Source of the DNA: an uncultured Arsenicibacter sp.
GTDB lineage: Bacteria > Bacteroidota > Bacteroidia > Cytophagales > Spirosomataceae
Length of the DNA: 64,000 nucleotides
NCBI RefSeq assembly: GCF_945952095.1
Contig: NZ_CAMFHL010000005.1
Location: 20,574-84,573, forward strand
Direction of reading: 5' to 3'
Shown in pieces: positions 27,723 to 36,247 of this stretch. The number at the start of each line of letters is the position of its first letter. The stretch's first letter is position 1. A program made the translations under genes and the position numbers. The notes under the pieces are model-generated. The model saw nothing but the letters and a program-made list of their open reading frames with translations. It was not told the DNA's origin and made no database searches.

Positions 27723-27920
27723 TCAAATCCGGCCAAATACTTTTTTACCGATCAGGGTAATTAACCCGATAAACCAGGCAGCACTCAGGATCAGTCCGGC
27801 GACCATCAGCATACGGCTGATGTTTTTTGTCTCTTCGCCGCCGTTTACGAACATAGCCACACCTGTCAAGCCGATAATGGTAGCCAGTATCCAGATGATA
27901 AAAATAAGTTTAGGTTTCAT
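27723..27920 (-). CDS. Small two-helix membrane protein, unknown
   Basis: 65 residues from ATG 27920 (MKPKLIFIIWI), preceded by an AAAGGTG stretch. A frame starting at 27971 adds residues without support. Two hydrophobic helices (IFIIWILATIIGLTGVAMFV and MLMVAGLILSAAWFIGLITLIG) are joined by a short polar loop (NGGEETKNISR). I do not recognise the family. It has its own terminator and is not obviously linked to its neighbours. Confidence 0.7.
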   Translation of the reverse strand: MKPKLIFIIWILATIIGLTGVAMFVNGGEETKNISRMLMVAGLILSAAWFIGLITLIGKKVFGRI

Positions 27921-28034
27921 GTAGCACCTTTGTTTAATGGTATAGAAACTCAGCGTTAAAAAAGGACGCACGCCTCAAAATACTACATGAATATATGTAA
28001 AAAATAAAAACACACGAACATTACAGCCTTGATA

Positions 28035-29186
28035 TTATCGAAATACATAGCGCAAAGCGAACTGGTTACCCAGGGAAGCTGAGGCGTTACCGCCAAGACT
28101 CTCAGTTGTACCGGCTATTTTCTGGTAGTTTAAGCCCAGATTAGCCAATGTAGTTTCAAGAATAAACCGGTCACCCAGCATATAGGCCAGTCCGATCTGC
28201 CCGTCCAGGCTAATATTTGTATATTGCACACTCTGTGTTTTCTGCCAGCTCGCCGAAATGCGATGGAACGGTGTAAGCCTGTTTGTCAGCCAATAGGTCT
28301 GCACATAAGGTGTTAACGCAATCTGATAATAGCTGCCGATAAACCGGTTTAACTCTCTTGACCGGCTCTCGCTATAACTGTACGATGCTTCCAGCCCCAG
28401 AACAGTCCGGTCACGCACAAAATTACCAATTGATAAACCTGCTGAAAAAGTATTGGGAGTATAGGTATTTTCGTCCCCAGGCATAGCGGATCTGGAGTTC
28501 ATTACTGAAAATGTCCCGCCAATCAACCAACTGCCTTTCTGTGTTTGAGTAGCCGTTGCTGTAGCGTCCGGATTCGATTGGTGTTCGCCGGTCCAATAAA
28601 CCAATCCGGCACTTACAGATCCTAAACTGACCGGAAACCGGTTAGATGTTGTACTTAGCTGAACAGCAAGGTGCTTTGTCAAAAAGTAATTAAGCCCTAA
28701 TTCAAATGTTGGTGCGATATTGAACTGGTAAAAATCCGAGTAATCAACAAGAGAATATTCTTTAGCAGGAAAGATTTTTTCTTTCCTGAAGCTTTTAATA
28801 AGCGCGGCATTTATACCGGCTCCGGCAAAAAGTTGAATTTTATCCAATTCCCAGTATTTTCTGAAAAATGGATTAAGACCAGCTGAATAATACCGGTACC
28901 GGTATCTTGAAGGCTCATTCTGAGGCATTTGCGGCCATTCACTATCGATAGCATTTAAGCCGGCGTTCAGATTAAGTCCGACAAACCAGTTGTTCTTTCT
29001 GAATTTACCTGTCGTTAATCCTACAGATACGTCATTTTGATCGGCCAGATTTTTACTGGATACACTGCTTGACTGTATAAAGCGTGACGAAATTGATCCG
29101 CCATACAATCGTTCGCCGGGCTGAATCTGGGCAAAAAGTGTGGAGGTCAGTGTGGCAAGGCAGGCGGTAAGGAATTGTGCTTTCAT
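28035..29186 (-). CDS. Outer-membrane beta-barrel protein with two similar halves
   Basis: 383 residues with a signal peptide (LTACLATLTSTLFAQ). The rest alternates in short amphipathic strands rich in Tyr, Asn and Gly and ends in ALRYVFR, an aromatic-rich terminus like those of outer-membrane barrels. Residues about 27-205 and 217-383 seem to be a duplication: GERLYGGSISSRF aligns with GSWLIGGTFSVMN, and YYSAGLNPFFRKYW with YYQIALTPYVQTYW. I cannot name a function. It stands alone and is divergent from pyrB. Base composition is slightly more AT-rich than in the neighbouring genes. Confidence 0.75.
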   Translation of the reverse strand: MKAQFLTACLATLTSTLFAQIQPGERLYGGSISSRFIQSSSVSSKNLADQNDVSVGLTTGKFRKNNWFVGLNLNAGLNAIDSEWPQMPQNEPSRYRYRYYSAGLNPFFRKYWELDKIQLFAGAGINAALIKSFRKEKIFPAKEYSLVDYSDFYQFNIAPTFELGLNYFLTKHLAVQLSTTSNRFPVSLGSVSAGLVYWTGEHQSNPDATATATQTQKGSWLIGGTFSVMNSRSAMPGDENTYTPNTFSAGLSIGNFVRDRTVLGLEASYSYSESRSRELNRFIGSYYQIALTPYVQTYWLTNRLTPFHRISASWQKTQSVQYTNISLDGQIGLAYMLGDRFILETTLANLGLNYQKIAGTTESLGGNASASLGNQFALRYVFR

Positions 29187-29373
29187 TGGAGTGTTGTGTT
29201 ATTGTGAATATTGACCCAAAGAAAACTTTATCGCCGAATAAGACAAAAAATAAGTATTTAATAATTGTTAACAGGATACATATTAGGTAGCTATAGCAAT
29301 CCGACTCACCTGGATAATTACAGGGGCTTACTGAACAATATCACCATTCGCTGTCAGAAAAGGTAAATCCGGT

Positions 29374-29381
29374 TATCTTTG
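29374..29381 (+). promoter_or_regulatory. Bacteroidota -7 box (TATCTTTG) before pyrB
   Basis: TATCTTTG is a perfect TAnnTTTG match 23 bp before the pyrB ATG at 29405. It predicts transcription starting near 29388, which excludes the upstream in-frame TTG as a start. The -33 element is unclear. Confidence 0.6.
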
Positions 29382-29404
29382 CCCAATTTTTGTGCGTACT
29401 CCTC

Positions 29405-30328
29405 ATGGCTGATTCATTAAGCGTTCGACACCTGCTGGGCATTAAAGACCTCAACGAGAATGACATTAATCTGATTCTCGACACGGCTAAGGAATTTAAG
29501 GAAGTCATCAACCGGCCGATAAAGAAGGTCCCCTCGCTGCGTGACATTACGATTGCCAACGTTTTTTTCGAAAACTCTACCCGTACCCGTCTTTCGTTTG
29601 AACTCGCCGAAAAACGGCTGTCTGCCGATGTCGTGAATTTTTCGGCGTCGGGCAGTTCGGTGAAAAAGGGCGAAACCCTGCTCGATACGGTAAACAACAT
29701 CCTGGCCATGAAAGTCGATATGATTGTCATGCGCCACAGCAGTCCCGGTGCCCCGCACTACTTGTCAGGCCGGATTCCGGCCAATGTGGTGAATGCCGGC
29801 GACGGTACGCACGAACACCCGACCCAGGCCCTGCTCGACTCGTTCTCGATCCGCGAAAAACTGGGCGATCTGGCCGGTAAACGCGTGGCGATCATCGGCG
29901 ATATTACCCATTCACGGGTGGCACTTTCCAATATTTTCTGCCTGCAGAAGCAAGGTGCCGAGGTGATGGTCTGCGGCCCGACAACGCTCATCCCGAAATA
30001 CATGAGTGAACTGGGCATTAAAATCAGCCACGATGTGCGGGAAGCCCTGAACTGGTGCGATGTGGCCAACGTACTCCGGATTCAGCTCGAACGCCAGCAG
30101 ATCAAGTATTTCCCGTCGCTGCGCGAATATTCGATGTACTACGGGATCAGCAAAAAGATGCTGGACGACCTCGACCGCCCGATTGTGCTGATGCACCCCG
30201 GCCCGATTAACCGTGGCGTGGAACTAACCTCCGACGCTGCCTACTCGCATCACAGCATTATCCTCGATCAGGTCGAAAACGGAGTTGCCGTCCGCATGGC
30301 GGTGTTGTATCTGCTGGCACAGATGTAG
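29405..30328 (+). CDS. pyrB: Aspartate carbamoyltransferase catalytic subunit
   Basis: 307 residues from ATG 29405. The carbamoyl-phosphate loop FFENSTRTR is at residues 54-62, HPTQALLD follows mid-protein, and the aspartate-binding end reads MHPGPINRGVEL. It catalyses the committed step of pyrimidine synthesis, carbamoyl phosphate plus aspartate to carbamoyl aspartate, in the cytoplasm. No pyrI lies beside it. It is followed after 24 bp by a DinB-like gene on the same strand. Confidence 0.97.
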   Translation: MADSLSVRHLLGIKDLNENDINLILDTAKEFKEVINRPIKKVPSLRDITIANVFFENSTRTRLSFELAEKRLSADVVNFSASGSSVKKGETLLDTVNNILAMKVDMIVMRHSSPGAPHYLSGRIPANVVNAGDGTHEHPTQALLDSFSIREKLGDLAGKRVAIIGDITHSRVALSNIFCLQKQGAEVMVCGPTTLIPKYMSELGIKISHDVREALNWCDVANVLRIQLERQQIKYFPSLREYSMYYGISKKMLDDLDRPIVLMHPGPINRGVELTSDAAYSHHSIILDQVENGVAVRMAVLYLLAQM

Positions 30329-30352
30329 GTGACTACTTTTTACTAAAACAAT

Positions 30353-30808
30353 ATGCTCCAGGACCTTGCCCGTTTATTTGACCGCGATCTGCAGCGGCTC
30401 TATCAGGAAATTGACGCCTACCCGACAACAGACGCCATCTGGCACGTCGTCGATGGCGTGGCGCGGTCGGCGGGGAACCTGACCCTGCACCTGCATGGTA
30501 ATCTGCATGAATTCATTGGCCGTCAGCTCGGACACATCCCGTTTGAGCGCGACCGCCCCCGCGAGTTCAGTGCTACCGGCCTGGAGAAGAGAGAGTTGCT
30601 GGATATGATCCGGGCGACAAAGGAAACGGTAAGCAAAACACTGCTGAGCCTGCCGGAAAGTGACTTAACTAAAACCTACCCGAGTGAGATCTTCGGCTAC
30701 AGCATGAGCGTGCAGTTCTTTCTCATTCACCTCAACGGCCACCTGAATTACCACCTCGGTCAGATTGACTATCACCGCCGTATACTGTACTATGATTTAC
30801 ATGATTAA
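30353..30808 (+). CDS. DinB/DUF1572-family protein
   Basis: 151 residues, predicted as a four-helix bundle. The expected metal-binding histidines are in NLTLHLHGNLHEF near residues 43-52 and in HLNGHLNYHLGQIDYHRR near 127-145. DinB-fold proteins include thiol transferases (mycothiol, bacillithiol) and damage-induced proteins. No specific activity can be read here. It is probably co-transcribed with pyrB. Confidence 0.85.
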   Translation: MLQDLARLFDRDLQRLYQEIDAYPTTDAIWHVVDGVARSAGNLTLHLHGNLHEFIGRQLGHIPFERDRPREFSATGLEKRELLDMIRATKETVSKTLLSLPESDLTKTYPSEIFGYSMSVQFFLIHLNGHLNYHLGQIDYHRRILYYDLHD

Positions 30809-30869
30809 AGGATTACTATGATTAGTGGATTGCCTGTAATCCTTCCTGTTTCACGCTATTAATAAAAAA

Positions 30870-30931
30870 GACAGGATTACATGATTAACAGGATCGCCGA
30901 TAAACCATCCTGTTAATCATGTAATCCTGTC
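30870..30931. terminator. 25-bp perfect inverted repeat between convergent genes, family F
   Basis: The arms at 30870-30894 and 30907-30931 are perfect complements over 25 bp; the left arm begins GACAGGATTACATG and ends AACAGGAT. The 12-base loop is CGCCGATAAACC. It separates the convergent DinB-like and ABC genes, suggesting a two-way terminator. Partial GGATTAC copies lie just upstream (30808-30845). Confidence 0.8.
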
Positions 30932-30950
30932 AGCATACCTTTTCAGCCCC

Positions 30951-32732
30951 CTATACTTCTTCAGCCTGTAGCTGTTTGTCGTACAGCTCGCGGTAGGTGC
31001 CGTTGCGGGCCATCAGCTCGTCGTGCGTACCGGTTTCGATGATGTTGCCGTCGTCCAGCACAATAATCTGATCAGCCAGCTTTGCCGACGACACCCGGTG
31101 CGAAATGATCACCGACGTACGGTCGGCCATAATCCGCTTCAGGTTATTGAGAATAATGTTTTCGGTATTGGTATCAACCGCTGACAGGCAGTCGTCCAGA
31201 ATCAGAATTTTCGGATCACGGGCAATGGCGCGGGCAATGCTCAGGCGCTGCTTCTGACCACCCGACAGGGTAATGCCCCGTTCACCGATCCGCGTTTCGA
31301 AACCTTCCGGAAAGTCCACGATGTTCTGATACAAATCGGCATCCCGGACGGCCTGATCAATGCGCTCCTGCGACATTTCCGGTACCCCGAAACGAACGTT
31401 GTTGCTGATCGAATCCGAGAACAGAAAGACGTCCTGCGGCACATAGCCGATCTGCCCGCGCAGGATTGGCAGGCCGTATTCTTCCACCGGCACATCATCA
31501 ATCCGGATCGTTCCCGATGTCGGATCATACATGCGGGTCAGCAGGTTCGCAATTGTACTTTTCCCTGAACCAGTTGTTCCGAGGATAGCCACACTTTCGC
31601 CCGCACGGACGTTCATCGTAAAATCTTTTAAGGCCACAATCCCCGAATCCGGATAGGTAAACCGGACATGCTCGAAGGTAATTTTACCCTGAATGTCGCG
31701 GCTCAGATTCTTCGTCGACACGATTTCTGTTTTTACATCCAGAAACTCATTAATGCGCTGCTGCGACGCGGCAGCCCGCTGGGTCTGGCTCATGGTCCAG
31801 CCGAGGGCCATCACCGGCCAGGTCAGCATGTTTACGTACAGGATAAACTCCGTGATGTTGCCTGGTGTCAGCCGGCCCGAAATCACTTCCTGCCCGCCCA
31901 CATAAATAACCAGTACGTTACTGAGGCCAATCAGCAGCACTGTCATCGGCTGCCATAGTGCATCTACCAGTGTGAGGCGCAGCGACTTAGCCCGGTACTC
32001 GTTGGTTTCATGCTCAAATTTTTCGGTCGAGTTTTTCTCCTGTACAAACGACTTCAGGACCCGGATTCCGGAGAAAGCTTCCTGCACAAAGGTTGACATC
32101 CGCGACAGACTCCGCTGTATTTCTTCGGAACGCCGGATCACAATATTCTCGACCAGATAAATCCCGATGGACAACACCGGCAGCGGCAGCAGTACAAAAA
32201 ATGTCAGCCGCATGTTGATGCTCACCATGTAACCGATTACCAGCGCAAACAGCACAATCAGGTTCATGCCATACATCAGGCTGGGGCCGACATACATCCG
32301 GACTTTGCTGACGTCCTCCGAAATACGGGCCATGAGGTCGCCGGTGTTATGTTTGCGGTAGAAGCTCAGCGGCAGCGTCTGGTAGTGATCGTAAATCTCG
32401 TTTTTAAGGTCGTATTCGATATGGCGCGACATCACAATCAACGTTTGTCGCACCAGAAACAGGAAAAAGCCTTTCAGTAAAGCCAGCGCCAGAATCAGCA
32501 GCCCGTACAGCAAAATACTGAATGCGAACATACTATAAATCGATTCCTGTAGTGACGTACCGGCATAGAGGTAATAAATGTCCAGCGTTTCGCGCACCAG
32601 ATCAAGGGCATACCGCACCAGCTGAGCCGGATAAATCCCGAACAGGTTGGATATAATCGTAAAGAGAGTCCCCCAAATCAGATACCATTTATATTTGACG
32701 AGATACTTATTGAGGTAAAGAAGTGCTTTCAC
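30951..32732 (-). CDS. ABC transporter, fused permease and ATPase (exporter type)
   Basis: About 593 residues. GTG 32732 (MKALLYLNKYLVKYK) is preferred, with TTG 32741 as an alternative. Six transmembrane helices in residues 15-310 form one ABC exporter membrane domain (LIWGTLFTIISNLFGIYPAQL and so on). The nucleotide-binding domain has Walker A GTTGSGKST near residue 385, the signature LSGGQKQRLSIARA near 495, Walker B ILILDDCLSAVDT near 517 and an H-loop in ISHRVSS. It would work as a homodimer or heterodimer exporting lipids or drugs. The substrate is unknown and no partner half-transporter is adjacent. Confidence 0.93.
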   Translation of the reverse strand: MKALLYLNKYLVKYKWYLIWGTLFTIISNLFGIYPAQLVRYALDLVRETLDIYYLYAGTSLQESIYSMFAFSILLYGLLILALALLKGFFLFLVRQTLIVMSRHIEYDLKNEIYDHYQTLPLSFYRKHNTGDLMARISEDVSKVRMYVGPSLMYGMNLIVLFALVIGYMVSINMRLTFFVLLPLPVLSIGIYLVENIVIRRSEEIQRSLSRMSTFVQEAFSGIRVLKSFVQEKNSTEKFEHETNEYRAKSLRLTLVDALWQPMTVLLIGLSNVLVIYVGGQEVISGRLTPGNITEFILYVNMLTWPVMALGWTMSQTQRAAASQQRINEFLDVKTEIVSTKNLSRDIQGKITFEHVRFTYPDSGIVALKDFTMNVRAGESVAILGTTGSGKSTIANLLTRMYDPTSGTIRIDDVPVEEYGLPILRGQIGYVPQDVFLFSDSISNNVRFGVPEMSQERIDQAVRDADLYQNIVDFPEGFETRIGERGITLSGGQKQRLSIARAIARDPKILILDDCLSAVDTNTENIILNNLKRIMADRTSVIISHRVSSAKLADQIIVLDDGNIIETGTHDELMARNGTYRELYDKQLQAEEV

Positions 32733-32796
32733 GGGAATCAACGGGGCTTGCTACTCCGAACCTAACAGCAATCCGGCCGATTTCGTTTCAAGAGCA

Positions 32797-32917
32797 TTAA
32801 AGAGCGAAAGAGCGGCCGCTTTTTGCGGCAAAGAGCGGTCGCCGCGCGGTGAAAGAGCGAAAGCCCCGGATTTACGCCTAAGCGCCACTCTTTCACTCTT
32901 TCACTCTTCCACTCTTT
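32797..32917. repeat. GAAAGAGCGAAAG / CACTCTTTCACTC repeat, family B
   Basis: The left part (AAAGAGCGAAAGAGCGG from 32799, and GGTGAAAGAGCGAAAG near 32848-32864) is complementary to CACTCTTTCACTCTTTCACTC at 32886-32906. It resembles the element at 8540-8619. It ends just before the stop of the small lipoprotein gene and fills the space to the ABC gene. Confidence 0.65.
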
Positions 32918-32920
32918 ATC

Positions 32921-33562
32921 TCATCCCCAGAACGCTTTGGCGCTGGCGAGGGCGGCGAGGGCAACCCAGGCCATGCCGATCACACCGGTGCCGAGCAGGA
33001 TGGCGCTGATGGCCCAGGCCTTGCCGCTGTATTGTTCGCGGTTCTTCTGGATTTTCGTCAGGCCGGCCACACCGATCAGGGCCGACAGCAGGGGTAATGT
33101 GGTGACAACGACCCAGATCCAGCCGCCGGGTGTCGACAGCGTTGACGCCAGATACGACACCGCACTGCCTGCAAACGCACCGTGGGCCAGCACCGGTGTC
33201 CGGCGTTTTCCGGTCACTACCGGCTTTTCGCGGACATACCCGGTTTCGACCGGCGACAGTAAGCCGGTTTGCTGAAGCCACACCTTGCGGGTTTTTTGGG
33301 TGCTGTGATCAGGGTTTTGCAAATGACGGGCGGCGGGCTGAATCACCGGCGACGGAGCGGGCGGCACGACAACAGAATCAGGGCGGACGGTACTCAGGGC
33401 GACGGGTGACAAGGGTTGAACCGGGGCCGGTTCGGGTTCAGGGACGGTGTTCCGGGCAAATGTGTGGGGCTGGCTCTGCAACAAGGCATAGCCGGCCGGA
33501 CGACATGCAGACACTAAACCGAGCAGCACAAATACGGCCACGGTCGTCCAACGACAGCAAAA
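32921..33562 (-). CDS. Putative lipoprotein with C-terminal membrane helices, unknown
   Basis: 213 residues from ATG 33562 (MFCCRWTTVAVFVLLGLVSAC), which gives a lipobox-like signal. The frame from 33595 adds 11 residues without support. A proline-rich stretch (PEPEPAPVQP, PPAPSPVIQP) precedes two or three hydrophobic segments (WIWVVVTTLPLLSALIGVAGL and GKAWAISAILLGTGVIGMAWVALAAL), the latter like DUF4190-type small membrane domains. Function unknown. It is divergent from nusB. Confidence 0.65.
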   Translation of the reverse strand, partial: FCCRWTTVAVFVLLGLVSACRPAGYALLQSQPHTFARNTVPEPEPAPVQPLSPVALSTVRPDSVVVPPAPSPVIQPAARHLQNPDHSTQKTRKVWLQQTGLLSPVETGYVREKPVVTGKRRTPVLAHGAFAGSAVSYLASTLSTPGGWIWVVVTTLPLLSALIGVAGLTKIQKNREQYSGKAWAISAILLGTGVIGMAWVALAALASAKAFWG

Positions 33563-33606
33563 CATAAGGAAAGGTGTTACGTTAGGATTAATCAAAGATG
33601 GTTTCG

Positions 33607-33638
33607 TTGGGAAAACTACTGAAAAAGCACTACTTTTG
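33607..33638 (+). promoter_or_regulatory. Promoter for nusB cluster (TTG, 21 bp, TACTTTTG)
   Basis: TTG at 33607-33609 and TACTTTTG at 33631-33638 fit the Bacteroidota -33/-7 consensus with 21 bp between them. The nusB ATG follows 60 bp downstream. Confidence 0.6.
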
Positions 33639-33697
33639 CAACGGATTTTCCGAATGTTCTTTTTCTTATTGGTAGAGTAAATAGATTTATAGGCGGG

Positions 33698-34867
33698 ATG
33701 TTAAACCGACGATTGCTCCGAATAAAAGTAATGCAGGCCCTGTATGCGCTTCGCCAGGCCGATATATCAAATCAACAACTTGCACTGGATGGTATTTCCG
33801 AGTTATTTCAGCCCGATCTGAACTCGATGATTCCACAAGACCGCAAACAACTGGAAGGTAACCGCCAGCTGGCTTCAGCGCTCTTCGAAGAAGCCATTAA
33901 AGCCAATCAGCCCGCCAAAGACGACGACGCGTCGCAGAAAATTCTTAAAGCGGCCAATGACGGGTATTTATTCTACCAGAATCGCTCCAAAAAAGATCGC
34001 CAGCACCTCTCCCAAATGATGGTCGACGAGGTTCAGGGCATCTACGATGATTATATCCGTGTTTTAACATTAATGAACGAACTGGCCCGCCAGTCGCAGA
34101 TCGACCGTGAACGTGTTCACCGCGATCCGGATGAGGTGCCGTTTCCGTTTGAGTCCAATCTGGCCGATAACGTCATTATTAAAGCCCTGACCGACTTCCG
34201 GCCGCTGGAGAATGAAGCGCTGCGCCGGAGCATTTCGTGGGCCGACGATATTGGCTTTGTCCGGAAAGCATACCGTGAAGTACTGAAAACCGATGACACC
34301 TACCGTGCCTACTGCGAGCAGATTTCGCACACGCCCGACGAAGACCAGCAACTGGTGCAGTACCTGCTGCGCTCACTCATTTTTAAAGGTGATCTGATCC
34401 GTAACTACCTCGCCGAAATCGACCTGAGCTGGGCCGAAAACAGCGACGTGGTGCGCAGCTTAGCCATCAAAACGCTTAAATCCGTACAAAGTGCTACCGG
34501 TCTGGCCCTCGAACCGCTGACCGACGACTGGGACGAAGATTACTTCTTCATGACCACACTCTACCAGCGTTCGCTCGACAACAACGGCGAATACGAAGGT
34601 TTGCTGGCCGAACAACTCCAGAACTGGGATTTACAGCGGGTGGCTCAACTTGACATGATTATCCTTAAACTGGCTGTTTGTGAAATGCTTAACTTCCCCG
34701 GCATTCCGGTTAAGGTAACAATTAACGAATATATTGAGCTGGCAAAAGCGTACAGTACGCCCAAAAGCGGTAAGTTTGTGAACGGAATTTTAGACAATCT
34801 TTCGACGAAACTGACAAACACCGGCAAACTGCGTAAGAGTGGCCGGGGGCTGTTAGATAACAAGTAA
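33698..34867 (+). CDS. nusB: Transcription antitermination protein NusB, long form
   Basis: 389 residues, much longer than the roughly 140 of E. coli NusB. The C-terminal 130 residues hold the recognisable fold (LQRVAQLDMIILKLAVCEMLNFPGIPVKVTINEYIELAKAYSTPKSGKFVNGILDNL). The N-terminal 230 residues form the helical extension usual in Bacteroidota. It binds boxA RNA with NusE during rRNA transcription. It heads the conserved set nusB, YtxH, DUF1573, yajC, YbbR, coaE on the plus strand. Confidence 0.95.
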   Translation: MLNRRLLRIKVMQALYALRQADISNQQLALDGISELFQPDLNSMIPQDRKQLEGNRQLASALFEEAIKANQPAKDDDASQKILKAANDGYLFYQNRSKKDRQHLSQMMVDEVQGIYDDYIRVLTLMNELARQSQIDRERVHRDPDEVPFPFESNLADNVIIKALTDFRPLENEALRRSISWADDIGFVRKAYREVLKTDDTYRAYCEQISHTPDEDQQLVQYLLRSLIFKGDLIRNYLAEIDLSWAENSDVVRSLAIKTLKSVQSATGLALEPLTDDWDEDYFFMTTLYQRSLDNNGEYEGLLAEQLQNWDLQRVAQLDMIILKLAVCEMLNFPGIPVKVTINEYIELAKAYSTPKSGKFVNGILDNLSTKLTNTGKLRKSGRGLLDNK

Positions 34868-34897
34868 TTGATTGATCGGAAATTAGCCATTCCTTTG
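34868..34897 (+). promoter_or_regulatory. Possible promoter (TTG, 19 bp, TTCCTTTG) before YtxH gene
   Basis: TTG at 34868-34870 and TTCCTTTG at 34890-34897 match the -33/-7 consensus with one mismatch in the -7 box. They lie 48 bp before the YtxH start, in the only gap of this part of the cluster. Confidence 0.4.
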
Positions 34898-34944
34898 CCC
34901 GCAGGGTATTAAGGACCGTTTTCGACCATAAACCAGCTAAAGTT

Positions 34945-35247
34945 ATGAGCCGCACAAGCCGCGATTTATTATTTTTCCTGACCGGCGCTGCTACGGGTGC
35001 CGTACTAGGGTTGTTGTACGCTCCCGAAAAAGGAGAAGTCACACGGGATAAACTGTCGTACCGGTTATCAAAATACCGGAACCAGCTGGAGTCACTGATC
35101 ACCGATTTGCTGAACTCAGCTGAACTTCCGGAAAATTTCCAGAAAAGCGAAGGCCAGCGCGTGGTAAACGATGCCCGCGAAAAGGCTGAGAAACTGCTGG
35201 AAGACGTTGACCGGCTGATGGCACAAATCAAAAAGCAAAACAGCTAA
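34945..35247 (+). CDS. YtxH-domain protein
   Basis: 100 residues. An N-terminal hydrophobic glycine-rich segment LLFFLTGAATGAVLGLLYAPEKGEVTRDKL is the YtxH signature (GxxxGxxxGLLxAPxxG). A charged helical tail follows that could form a coiled coil (RVVNDAREKAEKLLEDVDRLMAQIKKQ). YtxH proteins are small, membrane-associated and stress-linked in Bacillus; their role here is unknown. Gene order fits the conserved cluster. Confidence 0.88.
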   Translation: MSRTSRDLLFFLTGAATGAVLGLLYAPEKGEVTRDKLSYRLSKYRNQLESLITDLLNSAELPENFQKSEGQRVVNDAREKAEKLLEDVDRLMAQIKKQNS

Positions 35248-35334
35248 TGAGGTAACCGAAACCGGTTTTCCCGACGCATTATGCAGAGCGGAAGCCGGTT
35301 TTGTTCCTGCGTTTTCACCGAAAATGTCTGGTAC

Positions 35335-35793
35335 ATGAAACAACCACTTATCGCATTGCTGGTCATCGGGCTTTGCTGGGGCCAGCTGGCCTGCGACAAC
35401 CGCAAGCAGGGCGAATCGGCAAGTACGGTGGCTTCGGACAAAATGCCCAAAATCACCTTCAAGGAGAAAGGCATTCATGATTTCGGCAATATTACCGAAG
35501 GCGATACCATCGAGCATAAATTCTTGTTTACCAATACCGGCGCTTACCCGCTGATTATTAACAACATCACGGCATCCTGCGGGTGTACGACACCTGAATG
35601 GCCGCGTGAACCCATCGAGCCTGGTGAAGAATCGTTCGTTAAGGTCCGGTTTAACAGCCGGAATAAAGAAGGTGAACAGAGCAAAACCGTGACCATCTTC
35701 GCCAACACCGAACCGGCAATGACCGACCTCCAGTTCAGGGTTTATGTCGATAAGCCGAATGCCGCCGGAAACGATACAACACAATCAAAATAG
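35335..35793 (+). CDS. DUF1573 lipoprotein
   Basis: 152 residues from ATG 35335 (MKQPLIALLVIGLCWGQLAC), which gives a signal ending in the lipobox QLAC at Cys20. A frame from 35281 adds residues without support. The immunoglobulin-like DUF1573 domain shows ITFKEKGIHDFGNITEGDTIEHKFLFTNTG and ASCGCTTPEWP, then PGEESFVKVRFNSRNKEGEQSKTVTI. It belongs to the abundant Bacteroidota DUF1573 surface or periplasmic proteins, whose function is not known. Confidence 0.9.
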   Translation: MKQPLIALLVIGLCWGQLACDNRKQGESASTVASDKMPKITFKEKGIHDFGNITEGDTIEHKFLFTNTGAYPLIINNITASCGCTTPEWPREPIEPGEESFVKVRFNSRNKEGEQSKTVTIFANTEPAMTDLQFRVYVDKPNAAGNDTTQSK

Positions 35794-35839
35794 CTTGTTT
35801 CATGCCATTTACCGGCATGAAACCTGAAACCAAAACGTC

Positions 35840-36148
35840 ATGCAATCAATCCTTTTACAGGCACAGTCAAACCAGATGATTTACCAGGTCCTTCTTTGGG
35901 TCGGTATTGCTGGTGTGATGTACTTCTTTATGATCCGGCCGCAGCAGAAAAAGCAGAAAGATCAGCGGTCTTTTGTCGATAACCTCAAAAAGGGCGACAG
36001 CGTGGTAACCATCGGCGGTTTACACGGCAAAATTTCATCCGTTGAGGGTTCGACGGTGACCATCGAAGTTGACAAAGGGATAAAACTCACCTTTGAGAAA
36101 AACTCTATTTCGCGCGAGGCTACGGTCAAAACGCCTGAAACGAAATAA
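35840..36148 (+). CDS. yajC: Preprotein translocase subunit YajC
   Basis: 102 residues. One N-terminal transmembrane helix (MIYQVLLWVGIAGVMYFFMIRPQQKKQK) is followed by LKKGDSVVTIGGLHGKISSVEGSTVTIEVDKGIKLTFEKNSI, the YajC cytoplasmic domain. It associates with SecDF and YidC at the inner membrane. A strong hairpin ends this transcript before YbbR. Confidence 0.95.
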   Translation: MQSILLQAQSNQMIYQVLLWVGIAGVMYFFMIRPQQKKQKDQRSFVDNLKKGDSVVTIGGLHGKISSVEGSTVTIEVDKGIKLTFEKNSISREATVKTPETK

Positions 36149-36160
36149 CGTTTCTGCTGA

Positions 36161-36207
36161 CAGTCCGGCCGGCGCCGGCACAATATGCACCGGCCGGACT
36201 GTATTTT
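36161..36207 (+). terminator. Intrinsic terminator after yajC
   Basis: CAGTCCGGCCGG (36161-36172) pairs perfectly with CCGGCCGGACTG (36190-36201), followed by TATTTT. The ATG at 36185 lies in the loop, which argues against it as the YbbR start. Confidence 0.82.
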
Positions 36208-36247
36208 CCTGCAGCCCCCTTCTTCGCAGCACGCAAACTTTCATCCA

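Noticed and set aside
36185..36247. ATG at 36185 as the YbbR start
   Set aside because: It lies in the loop of the terminator that follows yajC, and the residues it adds do not fit the family.
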